64,000 nt of DNA from the NCBI RefSeq assembly GCF_900129385.1, contig NZ_FQVO01000004.1, positions 124,001-188,000 of the forward strand. The letters run 5' to 3'. The notes below the pieces were generated by a model. That model was not told the origin of the DNA. It saw only the letters and a program-made list of their open reading frames with translations, and did not search any database. The translations under genes were made by a program, and so were the position numbers. The stretch is from Chryseobacterium takakiae. Lineage in GTDB: Bacteria; Bacteroidota; Bacteroidia; Flavobacteriales; Weeksellaceae. Shown here piece after piece: positions 26,757 through 34,269 of this stretch; the stretch's first letter is position 1, and each line of letters begins with the position of its first letter.

Positions 26757-28073
26757 TTAAGGAAAAATTTTATCTTCTTTTACATATTCTTTTCTGATGC
26801 TTTCCAGCAGCATATCGGGGCTGACTCTAAAATCAGGATCCATTAATGCGATTGTTTTTAAGCTTACATCCTGTATTATGTTCATAATGTTAGAGCCGGT
26901 AAGTTCATATCGGTCGGCAATTTCTTCCAGCTTAATTTCCTCGAGCTTTAGCTGTTCCGGCATATTATGCCGCCAGATACGCAAACGTTCTTCGTATTTT
27001 GGATTGCTGAATTTTATGCAACTCTGGAAACGTCTTGTAAAAGCTTTGTCCATATTATTTTTAAAATTGGACGCCAGAATGATGAGTCCTGAAAATGTTT
27101 CGATCCGCTGGAGCAAATAAGAAACTTCCTGATTGGCATACTTATCATGAGCATCCCGAACATTCGTCCTTTTTCCGAAAATAGCATCCGCCTCATCAAA
27201 AAATAAGATCCAGTTTTTATTTTCTGCTTTATCAAATAGTTTTGACAATTGTTTTTCTGTTTCGCCAATATATTTTGAAACCAGCATAGAAACATCCACT
27301 CTGAAAACGGGACGTTTTGTATATTTTCCTAAAAGACTTGCTGCCAAGGTCTTCCCTGTTCCCGGATCTCCGTAAAAAAGAACTCTGAAACCGGGTTTTA
27401 ATTTTTTCTGCATGTCCCAGTCTTCCATAAGAATCCGGCTGCTGTTGTACCAGGATTCAATACTCTGAAGTTCATCCAGTGTATTCTGAGGAAGTATAAG
27501 GTCTGTCCAGGAACGGTGGGTGTGTATTTGTTCTGCCGGGAAGTCGTTGCTCATTTTCGGTAATAGTTCCGATCCGAAAATGATAATATTAAATGCCTCC
27601 TGATGAACGTTTAGCTGACTATTTTCAGCTCCATAATCCTTTCCTGAGCCGGAGAACGTAATGATCTCTTCTTTAACCAACACAGAATCCGAAGCAAAGT
27701 AATCCAAAGCGGTTAACCTTTCTGAAATATTTTCACCACCCAAAATATACTGAACCGTCTGAACCGTAGGGTAAAAAAGTCTCCCATTATCATTAACCGA
27801 ACAAAAATCAAACAAAGGGCTGCTGGGAAAATCCAAATAAATGCGCTTCAGAAGTGCCGGATCTAATCTTGGCAATAAAGCCATTAAAAGAATGATAACT
27901 TCCTGATGCGCAAAATTTTTCTCTGAAATATAGTTTCCTAAAGGAAAATCTGTGTAGTCAACGGATTTAAAGTCAGGTGCTCCCGTATTAAAATTTTCTG
28001 AAGAATTGTTGATACGCCAGGTTATAACTTCTTCCAAATGCGTAAATAGTTTCTGTATTTGTTCTGCCTTCAT
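26757..28073 (-). CDS. AAA+ ATPase of the contractile injection system (Afp15/Pvc15-type)
   Basis: The C-terminal half is a classic AAA+ domain: Walker A YGDPGTGKTLAASLLG, Walker B WILFFDEADAIFGKR, sensor 1 (LIILASNFKNNMD) and the arginine-finger region (KAFTRRFQSCIKF). The N-terminal 200 residues match no domain I can name. eCIS clusters regularly encode such an ATPase, thought to act in assembly or cargo handling. The ATG at 28073 (438 residues) is preferred over an upstream TTG at 28103. The gene lies far from the baseplate genes, within the fibre and lysis section. Confidence 0.88.
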   Translation of the reverse strand: MKAEQIQKLFTHLEEVITWRINNSSENFNTGAPDFKSVDYTDFPLGNYISEKNFAHQEVIILLMALLPRLDPALLKRIYLDFPSSPLFDFCSVNDNGRLFYPTVQTVQYILGGENISERLTALDYFASDSVLVKEEIITFSGSGKDYGAENSQLNVHQEAFNIIIFGSELLPKMSNDFPAEQIHTHRSWTDLILPQNTLDELQSIESWYNSSRILMEDWDMQKKLKPGFRVLFYGDPGTGKTLAASLLGKYTKRPVFRVDVSMLVSKYIGETEKQLSKLFDKAENKNWILFFDEADAIFGKRTNVRDAHDKYANQEVSYLLQRIETFSGLIILASNFKNNMDKAFTRRFQSCIKFSNPKYEERLRIWRHNMPEQLKLEEIKLEEIADRYELTGSNIMNIIQDVSLKTIALMDPDFRVSPDMLLESIRKEYVKEDKIFP

Positions 28074-28103
28074 TGGTTTTAGTCTTTTATTTTTGAAATC
28101 CAA

Positions 28104-28980
28104 ACCGTTACCTGTTTATCTTTCAAATAAATTTGCCTTATGCAATCAGTAAAGCTTTATGATGTTAAAAATTTTAAAGAAACATGACCGTCTATCATAT
28201 AAACTCATAAAGGAAAGTCTTACCATAACTGCGTTAACAGTTTTTTTGAAAGTCTTCTCATACCGGAATTCCTACTTTTTGATAATGAAATTTCCGTTTT
28301 CACGGATATTATATGATCTGCCCCCGGAAAGAAAATAAAAGATCTGATAGTCTTATTTTGCATATGGATAAATTCTGATGTCTTTATCAAAAAATTTCAA
28401 TATTTCAGGGGTAAAAAAGGGTTCCTGACAGGGAGCATCTTACCAGGGTTGTTAAAATATCATGCATTACATCTCGGATGCTGCATGTTATTCTCTGATC
28501 TGTTACCAAACCTCAGCCTTAAAGCTGCTCACAAAAGAGTCTGAATAATTGTTGTAATACTCAGTTTTCATGGTCATTGTTTTTATATTAGCTTTTTATG
28601 TAATTTTTGTTTTCATCAGTCTGCAATTTTTTTATATGCTTTGATAAGCTGATTTTCAACCTTATTTATATTTTGAATGTAGGTGTTCTTAATGAGAATA
28701 ATAATAGTTGTAAAAAGGAGCCTCAACCGGAAAGCGTCTCACATTAGAGAATCTTACCCAAGTGCCGCAGCAATTGTTTTTATAAAAGCTTCTCATCCAC
28801 AGGAGTTCCTACTTTTTAAAGAATTAATCTTACTTCTGAAAGAAAACAAGAGGTTTTGCAAGCTTTTATTCTACATCCCGGCGAGATTCTGACGTGCATC
28901 AGAAAATTCCGGTATTTCAAAAGTAAAAGGTTTCCAGGAAAAGAGAATCTTACCCCATTGAGGCTATCCTTTTTTTATTA
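28104..28980. repeat. Gene-poor region with two copies of a ~270 bp noncoding repeat
   Basis: Two diverged copies of a repeat lie at about 28195-28450 and 28715-28975, with a third at 29848-30112. On the - strand they share GGGTAAGATTCTC-type blocks at both ends, a GTAGGAATTCC block and a TTTTCTGAT region. Stop codons interrupt all frames. One 24-codon ORF (28503-28577, -) is the only candidate between them. I see no convincing gene in these 877 bases. Confidence 0.6.
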
Positions 28981-29718
28981 TTAATTTATAATGTAATTAA
29001 TCAGGTCACTTTCATCACGTCCCAAAAGAATTTTAATCGTGACAGGATTTGATCTGAATTTTGTTCCGTTTACCTCAATTTCCAAAAGCATCTGGATCAG
29101 AGAATAAGGTTTTCTGTGGTGGACGGAATATCTGAAAGAACCGGGCCTGTTGAAAGTACCTGCCGGATAAAACTCCTTGTAGTCTGCTCCGGGTCTGAAA
29201 TAGTTGACCGGATTAATATCAAGTTTCATTTCAGTAGACGTTACAGGATATTCCGACTGTCTGCCCCAGGTTATTGCATCTTCATTACATTCCTTGTAAA
29301 AGCCGGGTGGTTTTAAATAACCGCTGTAAAGCCTTTTTTTCTGTTTATAACGTTTGATGATGATTTTCGGCTTGTGTTTATCAATATCCAATTCGCCTGA
29401 TAATTTCACGTTTAGGTATCTGTAGCCGAAACCTCTAGATAAAACGTGAGTGTACCCGTCAATATCCTGCGGCGGATTGCCCGTGTCTTCAAGGTTGATG
29501 TGTCCTCTGTGTGAATTTTTGAGATCCTTGGCCACATAAAAATGATAGTTTTTTGTCTCATACTCTCCTGCCGGTTTTACTTCGATTCCGAAATTAAACT
29601 CATTCAGATGGACATAATTATCTATAAACCTGCCAAACTGACCTTGTGTTGGATATTTACCCGTTTCAAAATAGGTTTTCAGCTCTTCTCTTTGGGTGAA
29701 TTTATTTATTTCTTCCAT
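28981..29718 (-). CDS. eCIS-associated protein with FETGKYPTxxQF N-terminus (245 aa)
   Basis: The N-terminus (REELKTYFETGKYPTQGQFG) is shared with the two genes upstream (30502 and 31480). The rest is beta-rich (YHFYVAKDLKNSHRGHIN, FRYSVHHRKPYSLIQMLLEI) and not assignable to a family. The sharing of only the N-terminal module among proteins with different C-termini suggests that this module attaches varied ligand-binding domains to the particle. It is preceded by repeat-rich noncoding DNA. Confidence 0.7.
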   Translation of the reverse strand: MEEINKFTQREELKTYFETGKYPTQGQFGRFIDNYVHLNEFNFGIEVKPAGEYETKNYHFYVAKDLKNSHRGHINLEDTGNPPQDIDGYTHVLSRGFGYRYLNVKLSGELDIDKHKPKIIIKRYKQKKRLYSGYLKPPGFYKECNEDAITWGRQSEYPVTSTEMKLDINPVNYFRPGADYKEFYPAGTFNRPGSFRYSVHHRKPYSLIQMLLEIEVNGTKFRSNPVTIKILLGRDESDLINYIIN

Positions 29719-29847
29719 AATATCTTAATGTTTTTTATCCTTATGTCCTTCGTATGATGTCATTTCAGCTGATGGATTTCCTTATGAATATGCTTCAGCA
29801 TTAAAGTTTTTTTCTGAATTTTTGTAAAATGTATTGTATGTATTAGA

Positions 29848-30112
29848 AATAACCCCCAACCGGAAAGTGGCCCAAATTTGAGAACCTTACCCAACTGCCG
29901 AGGCAGCTGCTTGTGAAAGTCTCCCAATAAACGGAGTTCCTACTTATTAAAGAATCAATCTACTCCTGAAAAGACAACAGGTTCTATGATGGTTCCTGTT
30001 ATTTTATTCCCGGTGAGATTCTGATATAAACACCAGAAAATTCCGATATTCCAAGAGCAAAAGGTTTCCTGCGATTGAGGATCTTACCCGATTGAGGATT
30101 ATTTTTTATTAT
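29848..30112. repeat. Third copy of the ~270 bp noncoding repeat
   Basis: On the - strand it carries the blocks TCGGGTAAGATCCTC, CTTGGAATATCGGAATTTTC, GTAGGAACTCC and TTGGGTAAGGTTCTC in the same order as the copies at 28195 and 28715. It precedes the 28981 gene. Confidence 0.6.
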
Positions 30113-30253
30113 TGATTTTGTAATTGCTTATATTTAGCTGGCTCTGCGATATCCAAATAATTTATATTAATCGGAAGGCTTGTATTGCCTGAGAGCTGAA
30201 GTTCAAAATTGAAACTTTTTTTGTTGTTGTACAAGTTTTCTGCATGGTCTCTT

Positions 30254-30493
30254 CTGTAGCTGCAGTAACTCTTATTGCTTATAAAAGCGAATGCTTTATT
30301 TGTTATTTAATAATGCAAAGTTGAGACTTTTTTTCTTTTAATAAAAGCTTTTCGCCTTGTTTTGCCGGTAGTTGCAGTAACTCTCTTAATTTTATGAAAT
30401 CAAATCATTTATCTTTATTCTGACAGTGCAAAGCTGAGGCTTATTTTATTAATATAAAAGCTTTTTGCCCTGTCTTGTCTGTAGCTGCAGCAG
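30254..30493 (-). promoter_or_regulatory. Three clustered copies of the TACTGCAACTACAG element
   Basis: Cores lie at 30256-30268, 30368-30380 and 30481-30493 (GTAGCTGCAG or GTAGTTGCAG on the + strand), about 112 bases apart. Each is accompanied by an AAAGCTTTT- or T-rich block. They sit in the gap before the 28981 gene. Regular spacing suggests tandem duplication of a ~112 bp unit. Nothing else is visible in this gap. Confidence 0.55.
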
Positions 30494-30501
30494 CTTTTTA
30501 T

Positions 30502-31353
30502 TTAGCTTTCATAATGGCATTCGATTCTGGCGTTTCTTACGCCTGCCAGAACACCTCCTGCAGAGACATTGGTATTTTTCTGTCCAGGCAACAGAGAAGC
30601 CGTCATCAAAAGAGTATCATTATCTGCATCATAAATCCTGCATTCTATAGGTTTGCTGGTTTCGGTGAGATCCGCTCTGTAAAAACAGGCCAGGAAATCT
30701 CCAAGATCATAATGATCCGTAACCATATCTTCAGAAATATACCTATTAGACCAGTAATTTCCGTATAAAGCGTATTCAATAAGTATATCGGTTTTATTAA
30801 CAAAAGTAAGACGTGTATGTAAATTGTTTATTTTACGATCAAATTCTTCATTGCTTATCTTTATATAAAACTTTTTATTTTCTACTGTTCCCAGTTCAAA
30901 ATTCCCGGGAACAGGAGGCAGATTATTTCCGAAGAGCCTGCTCGTTGTAGGGCCATCATCAATCTGGCTGTTCAGGTAGTAATACCTGTGTCCATCTAAT
31001 GGGTCTATCACAAACTCTTTTGTTCTGACTGCGTAAGGAGCACTGCCGTGAAAATAGCGTTTTTGGTCTTTATTTTCGGTTTTGCCGATTGTAAAAGTCT
31101 GGTCTTCGCCTTCTTTAGAATTTACGACGATCTGAAACTTCTCATTTTCAATATTACTGGTATTGTAAAGAATATACCCGTTATCAAGGGCAGCCAGGTT
31201 GTTGGCAAGCGTAACGAGTTCTTTATTTGTGACGATATCATCTTTAAGGCTGAAAAAATCAATTAATTCTGCAAACTGACTTTCTGTGGGATATTTACCT
31301 GTTTCAAAATAAGTTTTTAGTTTTTCTCTGGTGGTTATTTCGTTTGTTTCCAT
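30502..31353 (-). CDS. eCIS-associated protein with FETGKYPTESQF N-terminus (283 aa)
   Basis: The first 35 residues are almost identical to those of the upstream 424-residue protein (TTREKLKTYFETGKYPTESQ). The remainder is a beta-rich domain of unknown family: YYLNSQIDDGPTTSRLFGNN, FYIKISNEEFDRKINNLHTR, and a Gly-Ala-rich end (VSAGGVLAGVRNARIECHYE). It probably is a decoration or receptor-binding protein attached by the shared module. The gene is preceded by a core element at 31443-31455. Confidence 0.7.
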   Translation of the reverse strand: METNEITTREKLKTYFETGKYPTESQFAELIDFFSLKDDIVTNKELVTLANNLAALDNGYILYNTSNIENEKFQIVVNSKEGEDQTFTIGKTENKDQKRYFHGSAPYAVRTKEFVIDPLDGHRYYYLNSQIDDGPTTSRLFGNNLPPVPGNFELGTVENKKFYIKISNEEFDRKINNLHTRLTFVNKTDILIEYALYGNYWSNRYISEDMVTDHYDLGDFLACFYRADLTETSKPIECRIYDADNDTLLMTASLLPGQKNTNVSAGGVLAGVRNARIECHYES

Positions 31354-31389
31354 GTATTTTGGTATTCTGTGCTGCTTGTGATTTACAGG

Positions 31390-31457
31390 TCAAAATTCAT
31401 ATTTTTTTTGTTTTTATGAAAGTTTTTTGGTGTGCGGATTCTGTAGTTGCAGTGACT
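31390..31457 (-). promoter_or_regulatory. Conserved ~70 bp element upstream of the 30502 gene
   Basis: On the - strand it runs from GTCACTGCAACTACAGAATC to ATATGAATTTTGACC. It closely resembles the copy at 32789-32857 and ends about 37 bases before the ATG. AATTTTG loosely resembles a Bacteroidota -7 box. Confidence 0.55.
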
Positions 31458-31479
31458 TATTCTTTCGTAGGTCTGATGT

Positions 31480-32754
31480 TTATATTGCTAACGGAATGTC
31501 GCTGGCTTTTGTATATTCAAGAATAATGTGAAGTGACCAGCTGGCTTCCTGTCCATTCATTTGTCTAAAATTGAGGTAGGCATCATCATGAATGAAATGA
31601 ACCGATAAATTTTCGGCATTTGCGATATGATAGCTGTAAGAACCTTTTCTCGCAGTACCACTTACGAAAATGTGATCTATATTTAATGATGATAATTCTA
31701 TTGTTTTTTCAATTTCTGCCTCTGAAATATTTTCCATGATCACACATCTATAAAGAGGTTTTCTATATTCGTTATCAATCTGAAAATAGTTGCCGGTAAA
31801 TATTTCTTTAAAATAGTAGTTTCCATTTGTTTTTTCTTCTACTCCGAATGTTCCGTCAGATTTTGCAACAACGTTCTGGGTGAATCCAGAATCTGCTTTT
31901 GGAAGCCGATGAACTTTTAATGAAGAATCAAAATCCAGCGTTCTTTTCACAAAATCTCCGCCTATCAGGGGGAGTGTAACATTGTGGTTGAGGACGGTTT
32001 CTGAGGAGTGGATGACCAGTTTATTACTGGTATTGCCGCCAATGGGAGCATTAGCCCCAATAGTAACATTATTATTTCCTTTCAGGTTATTGGGAAGGTC
32101 TGTGGTATATCCGGATCTGAATCCTAAAAAAGTATTAAAATTATATTCCTGGGTATGCATAGCGCCTCCATCAACAAATCCGGAATGGCTTCCCAAAGCC
32201 GTATTGCCGTATCCCCCTATAAAGTTACACATGGCCACTCTGCCTACTGCTGTGTTATTATGGCCTGTAGCAAAATAATATAATGCGGCCTGCCCTACAA
32301 CAACATTCCAGTATCCTTCTTTCAAAGCAATCATTGAGCTTGATCCAACCACCGTGTTTCTGATACCGGTTGTGAGTTGCCATAATGCGTGACTTCCAAA
32401 TGCCACATTTCCATCTCCTGTGGTAACATTCTGTAACGCTCCGAAACCAAAAGAACTATTGTAAATTCCCGTATGATCTGGATTCATGTTTCCAAACCAT
32501 TGCGACCATGTTGTTTTATTGACTCTTAGTTCAATTTTAGTGGAGGGTGTTGATTTACTTTGTACGAATTTAATTCCCTGCTCCGGTATCTGGTTGTCTC
32601 TGCTTACAACCGTTCCCAGAGTTTCCTGTGAGGTGATATCTTCTTTGTGCCAGTAAGAATCGATCCATTCTGCAAACTGGCTTTCGGTTGGATATTTACC
32701 GGTTTCAAAGTAGGTTTTTAATTTTTCTCTGGTGGTTATTTCATTTGTTTCCAT
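31480..32754 (-). CDS. Fibre protein with YadA-head-like 17-residue repeats (424 aa)
   Basis: After the shared FETGKYPTESQF module, residues of the middle third form 17-residue repeats such as DGNVAFGSHALWQLTTG, IRNTVVGSSSMIALKEG and HNNTAVGRVAMCNFIGG. This NTxxG...AL...G pattern is typical of trimeric beta-roll heads (YadA/Hep-Hag-like) and related phage fibres. The C-terminal 130 residues form an unrecognised beta-rich domain. It is likely a trimeric adhesin fibre anchored to the baseplate through the N-terminus. Confidence 0.8.
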   Translation of the reverse strand: METNEITTREKLKTYFETGKYPTESQFAEWIDSYWHKEDITSQETLGTVVSRDNQIPEQGIKFVQSKSTPSTKIELRVNKTTWSQWFGNMNPDHTGIYNSSFGFGALQNVTTGDGNVAFGSHALWQLTTGIRNTVVGSSSMIALKEGYWNVVVGQAALYYFATGHNNTAVGRVAMCNFIGGYGNTALGSHSGFVDGGAMHTQEYNFNTFLGFRSGYTTDLPNNLKGNNNVTIGANAPIGGNTSNKLVIHSSETVLNHNVTLPLIGGDFVKRTLDFDSSLKVHRLPKADSGFTQNVVAKSDGTFGVEEKTNGNYYFKEIFTGNYFQIDNEYRKPLYRCVIMENISEAEIEKTIELSSLNIDHIFVSGTARKGSYSYHIANAENLSVHFIHDDAYLNFRQMNGQEASWSLHIILEYTKASDIPLAI

Positions 32755-32788
32755 GTATTTTAGTTTGCTTTACTGATTATTTTTACAG

Positions 32789-32857
32789 TTCAAAATTCAT
32801 GTTTTTTTTGTTTTGCTGAAAGCTTTTTGTCTGGTGGATTCTGTAGTTGCAGTGATT
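32789..32857 (-). promoter_or_regulatory. Conserved ~70 bp element upstream of the 31480 gene
   Basis: The core is ATCACTGCAACTACAGAATC on the - strand, followed by AAAAAGCTTTCAGC and CATGAATTTTGAACTG. It lies about 35 bases before the ATG of the YadA-like fibre and is the closest relative of the 31390 copy. Confidence 0.55.
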
Positions 32858-32890
32858 CTGATTTTTTGCTAAATCATCACCATATAAATT

Positions 32891-33126
32891 TTAATTACTA
32901 TACAAAGTAACCCAAGTATTAGCACCCGTAGACATTATAGTCAAAATCTTTCCTGGTTTAATAATTGTAGTCCCCGGAATTTGTCCATCTAAAGTGACAC
33001 CTGTATTGGCAGTAATGGTTAAATCATCTGCTTTATTATTTTTTATATGTTTTAATAGCATTTGTAAAGCCATTAACGTCTGCTGTAATTATACTTGCTC
33101 CTGCTCCGCCACCGGTAAAGATTATT
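32891..33126 (-). pseudogene. Truncated, frameshifted fibre-like gene fragment
   Basis: A 60-codon ORF (32891-33073) encodes a fibre-like C-terminus (TANTGVTLDGQIPGTTIIKP). Immediately upstream, another frame encodes IIFTGGGAGASIITADVNGF, also fibre-like, and runs into stops at an A-rich tract. Neither frame alone forms a full gene. The 5' end stops exactly where a heptamer repeat begins (33127). The pattern suggests a gene cut by repeat insertion and then frameshifted. A short independent ORF from the ATG at 33073 remains possible. Confidence 0.55.
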
Positions 33127-33170
33127 GTTACTTCTTACGTCTCACTTTCTCACTTCTCACTTCTACCATC
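33127..33170. repeat. Isolated heptamer arm within the eCIS cluster
   Basis: TTACTTCTTACGTCTCACTT and the following TCTCACTTCTCACTTCTACC are of the same type as the kdp-locus elements more than 23 kb away. Only one arm is present. It abuts the truncated fibre fragment. Confidence 0.7.
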
Positions 33171-33208
33171 AAAACAAAAGGCTCAGATTAAAATCCAAGC
33201 CTTCTATT
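33171..33208 (-). terminator. Terminator after the beta-flower protein gene
   Basis: On the - strand, AAGGCTTGGAT and ATCTGAGCCTT form an imperfect stem followed by TTTGTTTTG, 26 bases after the stop codon. Confidence 0.55.
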
Positions 33209-33233
33209 TTTCAGTTATTATAAATGTCTTCTG

Positions 33234-33644
33234 CTAATCAAGATTAAAGAAGAAAAAAACGACTGCTGCCCATTCTTTTTTTACTCCTTTAGCATAACCA
33301 AGGGTGCTGTGGCTGCTGTTTTCTACCGTTCCGTCATCTTTGATATAGCCTATGGTCGTACGGCTGCTGTTTTCTATTGTCCCGTCTTTTTTAACATATC
33401 CTATTGTTGAACGGCTCCTGTTTTCAATGGTTCCATCACTTTTGATATAACCAATGGTTCCGTGGCTTTTGTTTTCAATAGTTCCGTCGTTTTTAATGTA
33501 TCCAACGGTCGCATGGCTTCTGTCTTCGATGGTGCCGTCGCTTTTAATATAACCTGCCGTATTGCGGCTTCCCGATTCTATAGTTTGAGCGTTTATAATG
33601 GAAATATTTAGCAGAATTAAAAAAAAGAATAGTATTTTTTTCAT
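33234..33644 (-). CDS. Secreted 17-residue-repeat protein (5-fold beta-flower type)
   Basis: A signal peptide (MKKILFFFLILLNISIINAQ) precedes five 17-residue repeats of the form GYIKSDGTIENRSRSTI and a conserved end (GYAKGVKKEWAAVVFFFF). This matches the small 5-fold beta-flower proteins common in Bacteroidota, whose role is unknown. It is probably periplasmic or surface exposed. It lies beside the toxin/immunity genes but has terminators on both sides, so it is likely its own transcription unit rather than part of the injection machine. Confidence 0.8.
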   Translation of the reverse strand: MKKILFFFLILLNISIINAQTIESGSRNTAGYIKSDGTIEDRSHATVGYIKNDGTIENKSHGTIGYIKSDGTIENRSRSTIGYVKKDGTIENSSRTTIGYIKDDGTVENSSHSTLGYAKGVKKEWAAVVFFFFNLD

Positions 33645-33724
33645 GATGGATAATTTTATCTGGTGATTATTGGTTTATTGTCATTTTTTGTCAATACCAA
33701 TATAAGACGAATTTCCCGAAATAA

Positions 33725-33764
33725 AAAAGCGAAATTTCCGATTGGAAATTTCGCTTTTATTTTT
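33725..33764. terminator. Bidirectional terminator after the candidate immunity gene
   Basis: A perfect 15-base stem (AAAAGCGAAATTTCC and its complement) with loop GATT is followed by TATTTTT on the + side and a T-run on the - side. It lies 34 bases after the stop of the 33798 gene. Confidence 0.85.
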
Positions 33765-33797
33765 AGTTATTATTTTTCAATAACATTATCAATATGA

Positions 33798-34238
33798 TTA
33801 TTGAGGTATAATGAAGGATGCATCATCTTCATCTAAAATATAAAAAATTACAATATTCTTATCTAAATGAACTAAACACGGAATATTATTTTTTAAATAA
33901 TTTTCTCTTAATTCAGAATTAGTAAATTTATCATTTTCATAATCAAAATTTACATACATATTATCAGAATATTGAAGAAATTGTGGTAATAGTGTACTGT
34001 TTTGTAATGCTACAAAAGTGTTTTGAGATATGATATTATAATTTGTTTCACACAAATTAAAATACATAAATTCTTCTTCCACATACAATATTAATTCATC
34101 GTTTATGACTTTATTTATTAATTCATTGACTGTATTAAAATCTTGAATACCAGACAAATATTTTTCAATTAATTCTTTGTTCTGAGTAATAAAATATTTT
34201 GATTTTGGATTGTTTAAATCTATAATAATTTTTCCCAT
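33798..34238 (-). CDS. Candidate immunity protein for the 34270 toxin
   Basis: The 146-residue acidic protein has no recognisable family. It is rich in Asn, Ile, Glu and Asp (NYNIISQNTFVALQ, HLDKNIVIFYILDEDDASFI). It follows the toxin gene by 31 bases and is very AT-rich, like the end of the toxin gene. Position directly after a polymorphic toxin is the usual place for an immunity gene. The function is inferred from position only. Confidence 0.6.
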   Translation of the reverse strand: MGKIIIDLNNPKSKYFITQNKELIEKYLSGIQDFNTVNELINKVINDELILYVEEEFMYFNLCETNYNIISQNTFVALQNSTLLPQFLQYSDNMYVNFDYENDKFTNSELRENYLKNNIPCLVHLDKNIVIFYILDEDDASFIIPQ

Positions 34239-34269
34239 AATATTATTTTTAAGATATCAAATATACTAT

